A DNA stretch of 12,317 nucleotides from CAYWNK01 sp047639615 (GTDB lineage: Bacteria > Planctomycetota > UBA1135 > GCA-002686595): contig JBLIOL010000156.1 of NCBI GenBank assembly GCA_047639615.1, forward strand, positions 1 to 12,317. The letters run 5' to 3'. This document shows, piece after piece, positions 1 to 6,958 of the stretch; position 1 is the first letter of the stretch; the number at the start of each line of letters is the position of its first letter. The translations under genes and the position numbers were made by a program. Below the pieces are notes generated by a model. It made no database searches. It was given only the letters and a program-made list of their open reading frames with translations, and was not told the DNA's origin.

Positions 1-10
1 GACGGCGTAC

Positions 11-94
11 GGCCGCAGGCCGCAGGCCGGGGGCCGGGGGCCGGGGGCCGGGGGCCGGGGGCCGGGGGCTGGGGGCCGGGGGCCGGGGGCTGGC
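11..94. repeat. 7-bp GC tandem repeat, G-quadruplex-prone
   Basis: About twelve head-to-tail 7-bp units. The first two read GGCCGCA, then come GGCCGGG units, with C-to-T variants at 67-73 (GGCTGGG) and 88-94 (GGCTGGC). The array gives nine runs of five G on the plus strand between 29 and 89, each separated by only two bases (CC or CT), which is a strong G-quadruplex pattern; the minus strand is correspondingly C-rich. It lies downstream of the minus-strand lipoprotein gene that ends at 206, in non-coding DNA. The graded variation (GCA units at one end, T variants at the other) suggests growth by slippage. No open frame or protein-like sequence was seen in 1-205. Confidence 0.93.
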
Positions 95-156
95 GATGGG
101 AGGGTCGGGGTTGGAGCGGAGCTGAAGGGCTGGCCGCTGTTGCTGAGGCTCGCGCG

Positions 157-170
157 CGCCGGAGCCGGCG
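157..170 (-). terminator. Weak hairpin downstream of the Asp-box lipoprotein gene
   Basis: CGCCGG and CCGGCG form a 6-bp inverted repeat around a 2-base loop, 36 bases past the stop codon of the minus-strand gene. There is no T-run on the minus side, so at best it would be a weak or factor-dependent transcript end. In DNA this GC-rich such short inverted repeats arise by chance. Confidence 0.2.
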
Positions 171-205
171 GTTTGCTGCCGAATCAAGATCTACGCTCGT
201 GCCGA

Positions 206-2452
206 TCAGATCCCGGCAGCCAAGGCCTCGGGAGCCATCTGCGGACTGAAGTCCCAGACGCCCCGGCCGTAGGTACCAAAGCGAACGGCGCCGCTACTCG
301 GCAGGAACTCCACGGACCAGTATGTCGTACAGGGTGCGCTCTCGCCCGCCAGGGCTTCCCAGCGGCCCAATTCCCGGCGCCAGCGGTAGGGCCCAGCTTC
401 GGTGGCCGCGTAGAGCGTGTCCTCATCGGCAAAACATAGATCGAGCACCAGGGTTGCGGGCAAGCCCGCATCGAAGCGTTCCCAGGTCGTGCCACCGTCG
501 GCGGAGATGCGCACACTCGCGCCGCCGTAACCAGAGCCGGCCACGACGAAGACCTCGGACTGATTCGGATGGCCCGCCACCACTGTGGGCCGGAAGCCTT
601 CAGCCTGCGCGCCGTCGTCCTTGGCGCGCGTCCAGGTCAAGCCGCCGTCGCGGGACACATGCCGCGCGCCGCTATCGTCGGCGGCCACCACGTGCAGCAT
701 ATCGGCCGGTGAGAAGGCCATGGCCGTGAGGAAGTTGGCACCGCGCAAGTCGAAGCGGCCGGCGCCGAAGGGCTTGGCGCGGTAACGCCCGCTGCCCGCG
801 GGGCTGAAGCGGTAGAGCTTGTCGCCGAGCATGAAGCAAGCGCCTGAATCGCTGGGGTCCGCCACCAGAGGCGGCATCCAAGCGTGCTTGGAGTTACGCG
901 GCCAGGGGCTGCGCTTCAACTGCGTGTTCTGCGCGCCCGTGGCGATCAACATGAAGTCGGGGTAGCTAGCGAAAATGCGCTCGTGCGTACCGTCGCCAGA
1001 GACCAGGTAGGCGTAATCGCCGGAGAGCAATTGCTCGGTATCGGTGGAGGGTCCACGACCTGCGGAAGCTTCCACCAAGCCCACCTGGTAGCCCTGATCC
1101 TGGGTCCCCATGGCCAGGCGCTGCGGTTGCCCGCGATCCGTGAGCGTGTCGTAGACCTGGCCCACGCCCAGGTCTCGTGCGCAGAGGTTGATCCAGCTAT
1201 GGCCGCGATCGCGCGAGAGGTAGCTACCCCCATCCGTGTGGGCTAGTAGCAGGTTCTCTCCTTGTGCATCCACGAAGCTGTCGAAGCCGCGCACGTCCGC
1301 GTGCAGGGCATTCAAGGGATCGTCGTAGTACGCAGTCCAGGAGTTGACGCTCTCAAAGTTCGCGCCGCTGTCGGTCGAGCGCAGCAACTCCATGCCGCCC
1401 ACAAAGACCGTGTCTTGCCTGCCCGATAGCACACCCAGGGTCCCAAAGCAGTTCTCCATCTCAGCCAGGCGCCGCTGGCCGATGAAGTCCTCGTAGCTAT
1501 GCAGCGCGAAGCCATCCTCGCCGAGCAGCAACCCGTAGGCGCGCGTGTCGGAGAGCACCAAGCGACCTTCCTTGGCCAGACCGTCGAGCAACGCAACCGG
1601 CTTGAAGTTCAGCCCCAAATCGGAGGAGCGCAGCAGACCTCCCGCATGCAGCAGCCAAAGTTCCTGCGCCTCGGCCTTCCAAGCCAAGTCGCCATTCCAA
1701 GCCCGGTCGGAGCGCCAACGGGAAGTGAAGGACTCGCCGCCATCCACAGATCCAAAGAGCGTGGTCTGCAGGTAGGAGCCCATTCCGTTGCCAGAAACGC
1801 TCGTACCGAGCAGCAGCACCATGGCAGCGTGCTCGCCCTGCGCGGGCAAACGCACCCATCGGCGCGCGCTCATCAACCTGCCCAGGCCGAGTGCGCGGTC
1901 CCAAGACTCGCCCCCGTCGGCACTGCGGAACACATCCGCGCCGCGGCGCAGGAGTAGGACCTCAGCACCGTCTTGATCGAAAGCTAGGACCTCGTCCACG
2001 CCTCCGCCTAGATCGTCGGAGAGCGGGCGCCAGCCCTGTCCCTCCAGGTTGCCGGCCCAAAGCCCGCCATTGGCCGAACCGAGCAGCAACTCGCCGCTAG
2101 GCGTCAAAGTCGCGCAGCGGGTCTGACCTGATTGATTGCGGCTGCCGACCTCGCGCCAGGTGCCGGGGGCGCTTTGTGCGCGACCATGCTTGCGATGCTC
2201 GGCGCGCCGGGCGCGCTCGCTCTCGTCGCTTGCGCGCTCGATCGCGCGCCAATCCACGCCGGGGGCCGTGCCGTGCAGGGAACCGATCCAGTCCTTGCGC
2301 TCGGCGCCATCCTCTTCTTCCCACTCATCGCTGACCGGATCCAAGGGCCGCGGCATGTGGGCCGTGCGGCAAGCGCCGAGGCTAAGACCCAGGGCTCCCA
2401 AAAGGAGAACGGTACGGACGGTCTTCGGGCTCGAACTTGTGTTGCGCTGCAC
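206..2452 (-). CDS. Secreted lipoprotein with seven Asp-box (BNR) repeats, beta-propeller
   Basis: 748 residues, GTG start. The N-terminus has basic residues (K10, R13), a hydrophobic stretch at 14-27 and a lipobox L-G-A-C with C28, so the protein should be lipidated and exported. After an acidic, charged linker (about 40-95) come repeated Asp-box motifs of the form S-x-D-x-G-x-x-W/F at about 177, 235, 276, 359, 413, 600 and 650. These mark the turns of sialidase/VPS10/photosynthesis-repair-type beta-propellers, and the length suits one large or two stacked propellers. I see no sialidase FRIP/RIP motif and no arginine triad, so glycosidase activity is not supported; binding or scaffolding on the cell surface is more likely. 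No ATG or GTG fits the signal peptide better, and no Shine-Dalgarno is evident. It lies downstream of the pus10-like gene with a strong hairpin between them. Substrate or partner unknown. Confidence 0.88.
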   Translation of the reverse strand: MQRNTSSSPKTVRTVLLLGALGLSLGACRTAHMPRPLDPVSDEWEEEDGAERKDWIGSLHGTAPGVDWRAIERASDESERARRAEHRKHGRAQSAPGTWREVGSRNQSGQTRCATLTPSGELLLGSANGGLWAGNLEGQGWRPLSDDLGGGVDEVLAFDQDGAEVLLLRRGADVFRSADGGESWDRALGLGRLMSARRWVRLPAQGEHAAMVLLLGTSVSGNGMGSYLQTTLFGSVDGGESFTSRWRSDRAWNGDLAWKAEAQELWLLHAGGLLRSSDLGLNFKPVALLDGLAKEGRLVLSDTRAYGLLLGEDGFALHSYEDFIGQRRLAEMENCFGTLGVLSGRQDTVFVGGMELLRSTDSGANFESVNSWTAYYDDPLNALHADVRGFDSFVDAQGENLLLAHTDGGSYLSRDRGHSWINLCARDLGVGQVYDTLTDRGQPQRLAMGTQDQGYQVGLVEASAGRGPSTDTEQLLSGDYAYLVSGDGTHERIFASYPDFMLIATGAQNTQLKRSPWPRNSKHAWMPPLVADPSDSGACFMLGDKLYRFSPAGSGRYRAKPFGAGRFDLRGANFLTAMAFSPADMLHVVAADDSGARHVSRDGGLTWTRAKDDGAQAEGFRPTVVAGHPNQSEVFVVAGSGYGGASVRISADGGTTWERFDAGLPATLVLDLCFADEDTLYAATEAGPYRWRRELGRWEALAGESAPCTTYWSVEFLPSSGAVRFGTYGRGVWDFSPQMAPEALAAGI

Positions 2453-2472
2453 CTGAAAAGGTACCGCCTTCT

Positions 2473-2502
2473 AGGCGCCCCGGGAGGAATCCCAGGGCGC
2501 CT
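2473..2502 (-). terminator. Strong hairpin between pus10-like gene and lipoprotein gene
   Basis: Outer arms AGGCGCCC (2473-2480) and GGGCGCCT (2495-2502) pair perfectly over 8 bp. Inner arms GGGA and TCCC pair over 4 bp around a 4-base loop. The single position between them is C/A on the plus strand but becomes a U-G wobble in minus-strand RNA, so the minus transcript forms a continuous 13-bp stem. It begins 13 bases past the pus10-like stop codon, as expected for a terminator of that gene. No T-run follows. It also lies only 20 bases before the lipoprotein start codon, leaving no room for a promoter between, so it may act as an attenuator or RNA-processing site instead. Confidence 0.6.
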
Positions 2503-2515
2503 GCGTGCCTCGTTC

Positions 2516-3364
2516 CTAGAGACCCGTGCCGAAGCCGGCCGGAGGCGCGGGACGCTCGCGAATTTCGAGCTCATCCCCGGACTCGTCGAGGATCTCCAGC
2601 ACGTCCAAGTTGATACAGCCGCAGGAGGCCACTTCGAGAACGCCGCCCAGGGAAGGATCCGTGCGGCCGTCCTCGCCGCTGATGAATTCCTTCACGTAGG
2701 TGCCGTGTTGGGTTTTGATCTCGACGATCCACTCGCCGGGTCCTTCGAGCTCGTCCTCTGCAAGGCGCACGCTCTGCAGCTCGATCCAACGCTCGCGCAC
2801 AAGGTCGGCGCGCCGGTGAGCCACGCGCTGGGGCGTGTTTTGGGCGAGGGTGAAGCGCTTACCCAGCACCTCTTCCAACTTCTCGGGGGTGGGCGTGCCA
2901 TCCATGGACACGCGCGCGCCGTAGGACTTGGCCTGCTGGGTCTCCTTGAGGATCCGCACGCGGCCCTTCTCGGAGTAGTGCAAGCCCTGGATCTCGAGCC
3001 GGCCCTCGTTGCGGCTGTTGATCAGCGCCTCCAGCTCGGCCAAATCGGGATCCGGGATCTTGGGATCGATCAGCTCCAGCACGAAAGGCCGGCCGCGGCC
3101 GAGCATGCGTACGTCCACGTCCTCGCGGCCCGCGCCGTGGAACTTGTGCTTGCGGGTGCCGAAGCCCCGGCCGACGACCCAGCCGACCAGCTCCTGGACG
3201 GAGTCCCGGGTGAGCTTGCCGAAGCCCTCGCAGCGCTCACACTTGCGCCGGCGCCGGGGGTGTCCCTTGCACTCGGGGCAAAAGAACACGGTTTGGGGGA
3301 GGTCGCGGGACAGCTTGCGGTAGCGGCCTTCGATGAAGACTTTGACCTTGGGAGCTTGGTTCAT
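2516..3364 (-). CDS. pus10: Pus10-like tRNA pseudouridine synthase lacking the THUMP domain
   Basis: 282 residues from the ATG at 3364. The Pus10 family makes pseudouridine at tRNA positions 54/55 in archaea and eukaryotes. Family hallmarks are visible in order: GRYRKLSRDLPQT near the N-terminus; a four-cysteine insert CPEC...CERCEGFG (C29, C32, C42, C45), resembling a DnaJ zinc ribbon; SVQELV; the catalytic block GREDVDVRMLG with nucleophile D82, followed by GRPFVLEL; and a C-terminal GTYVKEFISG-DGRTDPSLG block and LDV. The N-terminal THUMP region of archaeal and eukaryotic Pus10 is absent, so the protein starts directly at the catalytic half. The frame runs on upstream to a GTG at 3430, but those 22 residues look like non-coding sequence. 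No Shine-Dalgarno. Cytoplasmic. The family assignment is firm; target position and substrate are inferred. Bacteria usually use TruB for position 55. Confidence 0.9.
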   Translation of the reverse strand: MNQAPKVKVFIEGRYRKLSRDLPQTVFFCPECKGHPRRRRKCERCEGFGKLTRDSVQELVGWVVGRGFGTRKHKFHGAGREDVDVRMLGRGRPFVLELIDPKIPDPDLAELEALINSRNEGRLEIQGLHYSEKGRVRILKETQQAKSYGARVSMDGTPTPEKLEEVLGKRFTLAQNTPQRVAHRRADLVRERWIELQSVRLAEDELEGPGEWIVEIKTQHGTYVKEFISGEDGRTDPSLGGVLEVASCGCINLDVLEILDESGDELEIRERPAPPAGFGTGL

Positions 3365-3512
3365 GCCTGGCTCAGGGCCGCCCGGACGGTTGGGGCGGAT
3401 CCGAATGGAACGGAATAGGGTTACGGGCACACTTGGGCGCGCCCACGGCGATCGGGAAAGGTAGCGTCCTGGGACCTTCCTGACAGCTTTCTTTTGGATC
3501 TGAATGGGTTCA

Positions 3513-3542
3513 TTGGGGTCGCCCCCCCAGCGCTCCTACAAT
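3513..3542 (+). promoter_or_regulatory. Predicted promoter of lgt, suggesting a leaderless mRNA
   Basis: TACAAT at 3537-3542 is a near-consensus -10 box (5 of 6), with TTGGGG at 3513-3518 as a weak -35 box and an 18-base spacer. Transcription would begin around 3549-3551, at or within a few bases of the lgt ATG at 3551, giving a leaderless or almost leaderless message. This agrees with the absence of any Shine-Dalgarno before lgt. The divergent pus10-like gene must use a separate promoter in the 3365-3510 interval, where I see no convincing match. Confidence 0.5.
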
Positions 3543-3550
3543 CCCTGCGC

Positions 3551-4426
3551 ATGCACCCGATCCTGTTTGAGATCCCCGGCGTCGGGATCCCCCTGCGTTC
3601 CTTCGGCCTGATGGTCGTCCTAGGCTTCCTCCTCGGCTCCAATCTGATGACCCGTTGGGGCGTCGCTGGATCCCTCAATCCGGAGCAGGATGGCCCCGCC
3701 TACCAGTCGATCCCAGTGTGGGTCATGGTGGGCATTGTCCTGGGTGCCCGCGCCATGTACGTGGTGGTGGAAATCGCCCGCGGCGGACCGGTGGGCCAGG
3801 GCTTCACGGCCGACCCACTCTCGGTCTTCTTCATCTGGCAAGGGGGCCTCGTCATGTACGGGGGCGCCTTTGGCGGAATCCTCGGTGGCTGGCTGTGCTG
3901 TCGCAAGCACGACGTCCCGATCCCGCACGCCACCGATCTGGGCATGGTGGCCGGCATGCTCGGGTTGTGCATCGGGCGCGTGGGCTGCCTACTGGTTGGC
4001 GACGACTTCGGGCGCATCGTGGATGAGGCGCACCTGAGCCTGCCCTTCCCCTTGGTACTGCACGTGCCTGAGGTACTTCCGGAAGGCTCACTCTTCGGAA
4101 GCGCGAACGCCGGCCAAGTGCTCTACGCCACGCAGCCGTGGATGAGCTTAAACGCCCTCGCCTTGCTGCTATTCGGCCGCTTCGTGCTGCTACCGCGCAG
4201 GCGCTACGCGGGCCAAGTCTCGGCCCAAATCCTGCTGCTCTACAGCATCGGCCGCTTCTGCATCGAGCACTTCCGCGGTGATGAGATTCGCGGCGTGTGG
4301 TTCGACGGTGCGGTCTCCACCAGCCAATTGGTTTCCGTGGCGGTCTTCGCCGCCACGCTGCTCTACCTGATCGTGAAGCGCGGCACCCCGGACGGACGCC
4401 CGGCCCTGACCCCGCCCGCAGCGTGA
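3551..4426 (+). CDS. lgt: Prolipoprotein diacylglyceryl transferase
   Basis: 291 residues, an inner-membrane enzyme that moves diacylglycerol from phosphatidylglycerol to the lipobox cysteine of prolipoproteins, the first step of lipoprotein maturation. Several hydrophobic segments are visible (about 17-33, 55-73, 97-116, 129-149, 200-212, 224-236, 258-275). The Lgt signature is at 142-154 (GRVGCLLVGDDFG), and R235/E239 in GRFCIEHFR match the paired Arg/Glu of the C-terminal region. Compared with E. coli, the residue equivalent to Y26 is Phe (F18), N146 is Cys and E151 is Asp; Cys after GRxG is, as I recall, common outside proteobacteria. The start at 3551 begins the normal MHPILFEIPG; the frame is open back to 3494 but that extension is not family-like. 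The next gene starts close behind. Two predicted Lgt substrates are encoded in this same window. Confidence 0.96.
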   Translation: MHPILFEIPGVGIPLRSFGLMVVLGFLLGSNLMTRWGVAGSLNPEQDGPAYQSIPVWVMVGIVLGARAMYVVVEIARGGPVGQGFTADPLSVFFIWQGGLVMYGGAFGGILGGWLCCRKHDVPIPHATDLGMVAGMLGLCIGRVGCLLVGDDFGRIVDEAHLSLPFPLVLHVPEVLPEGSLFGSANAGQVLYATQPWMSLNALALLLFGRFVLLPRRRYAGQVSAQILLLYSIGRFCIEHFRGDEIRGVWFDGAVSTSQLVSVAVFAATLLYLIVKRGTPDGRPALTPPAA

Positions 4427-4446
4427 GCCCTAGCGCCTCCTTCCCC

Positions 4447-5433
4447 ATGGCGGTCGTCGCCGGTATCGACGAGGCCGGCTTGGGTCCCCTCTTGGGTCCC
4501 CTGACCATGGGCGTGGCGGCCTTCCGCGTTCCCGAGCAGCGCGTCGGCACCGATCTCTGGCGCGAACTTGCGCCGGCCGTCAGCGCCACGCGCCCCAAGG
4601 ACGAACGGCTCTGGGTCGCCGACAGCAAGCAGGTCTACGATCGCTCGGCCCGCGGCATGGCACGGCTCGAGTCCACGGCCCTGGCCTTCCTAGCCCAGCT
4701 CGATCTCTTCGGCCGCCCGCCGGCCGCCCCCGGCGCACTGCTGGCAGCCGGACCGGGGAGCTTCCCCAGCGACCAGGAGCGCCTGGCTGACCATCCCTGG
4801 TACGACTGCCTGCCGGCGAGCCTGCCTGTGGCGAGCGCGCCCTCCCTGCTCCAGCGCCAAAGCGAGCGCCTGCGTGAGGTCCTGGACCGCCAGGGAATCC
4901 ACTTGGTCCAGGCCGGCCTGCGCCTGATCCCCGCCGCCCAGCTCAACGACTCATTCGACGCCACCCTGAGCAAGTCGCGCACGGCCTGGGACCAGGTCGC
5001 CCGCGCCCTACGCGGCCTCTGGGAAGCCCACGGCGAGGAGGGCATCCTGTCCTGGGTCGACCGTCAAGGCGCTCGCAAGCGCTACGCCGGGCTCATCTCG
5101 GAGCTCTTCCCCGAGGCCAGCGTGCGCATTCTCGAAGAGACCGCGCAGATCTGCAGCTACCGCGTACACAACTCTACCCAGCGTATGGAGTTGCATTTCG
5201 CCGTGCGCGCCGAGGACCACGCCCTGCCCGTGGCCCTAGCTTCCTGCTTCGCCAAATACGGCCGCGAGCTGTCCATGCAGGCCTTCAACAGCTACTTCGA
5301 GGCCCTCGCGCCCGAACTCGAACTACGCCCCACCGCCGGCTATGTGGTCGACGCCCGACGCTGGCTCGAGGACGCCGGTCCCGTTCTGAAACGCGCCGCC
5401 CTGCCCCCGCGCTGCCTCGTCCGGGAACGCTAA
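4447..5433 (+). CDS. RNase HII-like protein with altered substrate motif
   Basis: 328 residues from the ATG. The N-terminus GIDEAGLGPLLGP (6-18) and VADSKQVY (57-64) align with RNase HII GIDEAGRGPLAGP and DSK. Candidate metal ligands D8, E9, D205 (in WVDRQG) and D257 (in AEDHALPVALASCFAKYGR) match the order and spacing of the four-acid RNase H2 site, and the AKYGRE segment resembles AKVTRD. The GRG motif that reads the ribonucleotide in RNase HII is GLG here (L12). The protein is over 100 residues longer than usual RNase HII, the extra length lying at about 75-195. I recall similar GIDEAGYGPNLGP proteins in planctomycetes, generally unnamed. An alternative GTG start at 4423 overlaps the lgt stop (GTGA) and would add eight residues. 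No Shine-Dalgarno at either. Probably a nucleic-acid hydrolase; RNA/DNA-hybrid activity is not assured. Confidence 0.85.
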   Translation: MAVVAGIDEAGLGPLLGPLTMGVAAFRVPEQRVGTDLWRELAPAVSATRPKDERLWVADSKQVYDRSARGMARLESTALAFLAQLDLFGRPPAAPGALLAAGPGSFPSDQERLADHPWYDCLPASLPVASAPSLLQRQSERLREVLDRQGIHLVQAGLRLIPAAQLNDSFDATLSKSRTAWDQVARALRGLWEAHGEEGILSWVDRQGARKRYAGLISELFPEASVRILEETAQICSYRVHNSTQRMELHFAVRAEDHALPVALASCFAKYGRELSMQAFNSYFEALAPELELRPTAGYVVDARRWLEDAGPVLKRAALPPRCLVRER

Positions 5434-5449
5434 CGGCCTCGATGGCAAG

Positions 5450-5483
5450 TCGGCCGGGCTGACCACCCTCGGCCGGGTATGCT
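5450..5483 (+). promoter_or_regulatory. Direct repeat beside a -10-like box
   Basis: TCGGCCGGG occurs at 5450-5458 and again at 5469-5477, 19 bp apart, and the second copy directly abuts TATGCT (5478-5483), a -10-like hexamer (4 of 6). No -35 match sits at normal spacing, so an activator-type layout is possible. Transcription would start about 35-40 bases before the TTG start of the oxidoreductase gene. The repeat is GC-rich and could be chance. Confidence 0.3.
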
Positions 5484-5527
5484 TCGAGACCTCTCACCCG
5501 CCCCACTCTCTCGTCCCCATTCTTGCC

Positions 5528-6844
5528 TTGAAGATCGCCATCCTCGGCGCCGGCGTCTCCGGCCTGGCCTTGGCCCGCACCCTCGTCGAAGGCGGAATTC
5601 CGCTGGATAACCTGACTCTCTTCGAGTCAGCACCGGTCGTTGGCGGCCTGTGCCGATCGAAGACGGTGGACGGCTTCACCTACGACGTGGCTGGCGGCCA
5701 CATCCTGTTCAGCAAGGACACCGCTGCCATGCAGTGGATGATCGACGCCGCCGGTGGTAACGAAGCCTTCGACCAGCGCGACCGGAACACGAAGATCCGC
5801 TTCGAAGATCGTTGGGTGCACTACCCCTTCGAGAACGGCATCGGCGACCTACCCGATCAAGCCAACTTCGATTGCCTCTCCGGCTACGTGAAGTCCTGGC
5901 ACGCAAGGCAAGTGGACGGCAGCGAAGCGCCCAAGGACTTCGCCGCCTGGATTCGCTGGCGCTTCGGCGACGGCATCGCGGATCACTTCATGGATCCGTA
6001 CAACGAGAAGATCTGGAAGCGCCCCCTGAACGAAATCACCTCGGACTGGGTCGCCGGGCGCATCCCGGACGCGCCCGTGGATGACGTGCTGCGCGCTGCG
6101 GTAGGCATTCGCACCGAGGGCTACACGCACCAGTCGATCTTCTACTACCCCAAGAACGGCGGCTTCCAAGCGATCACCGACGGCATGGCGAGCACGCTGA
6201 CAAGCCGCATCCGTCTGTCCACTCGCGTGGAAGAAGTACGCCGCAAGGGCGAGGTCTGGTTGGTCAACGGCGAGGAGTTCGACAAGGTCGTCTGCACCCT
6301 GCCTCTGGACCTCGTGCCCACCTTCGTCGAAGGCGTCGAAGCCAGCGCCGCGGATGCCATGTCGGGCCTCGAGTACAACGGCCTAGTCAGTTTCCTGGTG
6401 GCCTTGGATCGCCCGGAGCACCCGAACTTGAGCTGGATCTACATGCCGCACAAGAACCAGGGCCCGGCGAACCGCATCACGTACATGTCCAACTACGCGG
6501 ACAACAACGCGCCCGAGGGCAAGTCCTCCTTCCTGGTGGAGATCACCCACCGCGGCCGCACACCCTATCCGGGTGCGGAACTCGAGGAAGAAGTGCTCTC
6601 CGGTCTGGCGTACTCCGGAATTATGACCCGCGACGAGGTCATGTTCACGGACCGCCACCAAGTCGAGCGCGCCTACGTAGTCTACGACCCGACGCACACC
6701 CGTCGCAGGCAGGCGGGCTTGGATTGGATGGAGTCGAATGGCCTCATTCCGCTCGGCCGCTTCGGCCGCTACGACTACGACAACTCTGACCAGTGCGTGA
6801 TCAAAGCACGAGCGCTCGGCGCGCGCATGCTCGCGGAGAAGTAG
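5528..6844 (+). CDS. FAD/NAD(P)-binding oxidoreductase, UDP-galactopyranose mutase/amine-oxidase type
   Basis: 438 residues with a TTG start; the reading MKIAILGAGVSG places the dinucleotide-binding fold (GAGVSG, 7-12) right at the N-terminus, so no other start fits. The acidic E33 ends the second strand and GGLCRS (39-44) follows, as in protoporphyrinogen oxidase, amine oxidase and UDP-galactopyranose mutase relatives. YDVAGGHILF (52-61), YYPKNGGFQAITDGMA (206-221) and GRFGRYDYDNSDQCV near the C-terminus are typical of the sugar-mutase-like branch often found in polysaccharide loci. Soluble, no signal peptide or membrane segment. Substrate not determinable: no glycosyltransferase or sugar gene lies nearby. 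It follows the RNase HII-like gene after 94 bases and is closed by a strong hairpin. Confidence 0.88.
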   Translation: MKIAILGAGVSGLALARTLVEGGIPLDNLTLFESAPVVGGLCRSKTVDGFTYDVAGGHILFSKDTAAMQWMIDAAGGNEAFDQRDRNTKIRFEDRWVHYPFENGIGDLPDQANFDCLSGYVKSWHARQVDGSEAPKDFAAWIRWRFGDGIADHFMDPYNEKIWKRPLNEITSDWVAGRIPDAPVDDVLRAAVGIRTEGYTHQSIFYYPKNGGFQAITDGMASTLTSRIRLSTRVEEVRRKGEVWLVNGEEFDKVVCTLPLDLVPTFVEGVEASAADAMSGLEYNGLVSFLVALDRPEHPNLSWIYMPHKNQGPANRITYMSNYADNNAPEGKSSFLVEITHRGRTPYPGAELEEEVLSGLAYSGIMTRDEVMFTDRHQVERAYVVYDPTHTRRRQAGLDWMESNGLIPLGRFGRYDYDNSDQCVIKARALGARMLAEK

Positions 6845-6851
6845 CTTGGGC

Positions 6852-6877
6852 TCCCGACCCGGGAGGCCGGGTCGGGA
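6852..6877 (+). terminator. Perfect 10-bp hairpin after the oxidoreductase gene
   Basis: TCCCGACCCG (6852-6861) and CGGGTCGGGA (6868-6877) are perfect reverse complements around a 6-base loop, starting 7 bases past the stop codon. There is no T-run after it, so it is a hairpin-type end in GC-rich DNA or an RNA-stabilising structure. It separates the lgt group from the polyketide locus. Confidence 0.7.
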
Positions 6878-6958
6878 TGGCGCTCGGCTTCATCTGGACC
6901 GAACGCCCGACACGTCATTTCTTTGACGCTGAAAGCACCTGACTGGTGCAGGGCTGCG

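Noticed and set aside
11..94. CRISPR array
   Set aside because: Units are 7 bp and contiguous with no spacers and no cas genes; it is a simple tandem repeat.
2132..3418. Long open frame of 428 codons on the plus strand opposite the pus10-like gene and the lipoprotein N-terminus
   Set aside because: It is antisense to two well-supported genes, has Ala/Leu/Arg-rich composition with no family motif, and comes from the high-GC third-position bias of the real genes.
3365..3430. N-terminal extension of the pus10-like protein to a GTG at 3430
   Set aside because: The 22 extra residues show no family resemblance; the ATG at 3364 directly precedes the first conserved block.
4423..4446. GTG start at 4423 for the RNase HII-like gene
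   Set aside because: The GTGA overlap with lgt is attractive, but the eight extra residues are not family-like and the ATG at 4447 places IDEAG at the usual distance; kept as an alternative only.
3852..4628. Open frame of 258 codons on the minus strand across lgt and the RNase HII-like gene
   Set aside because: It is Arg/Ser-rich with no motifs and lies opposite two genes with clear family signatures.
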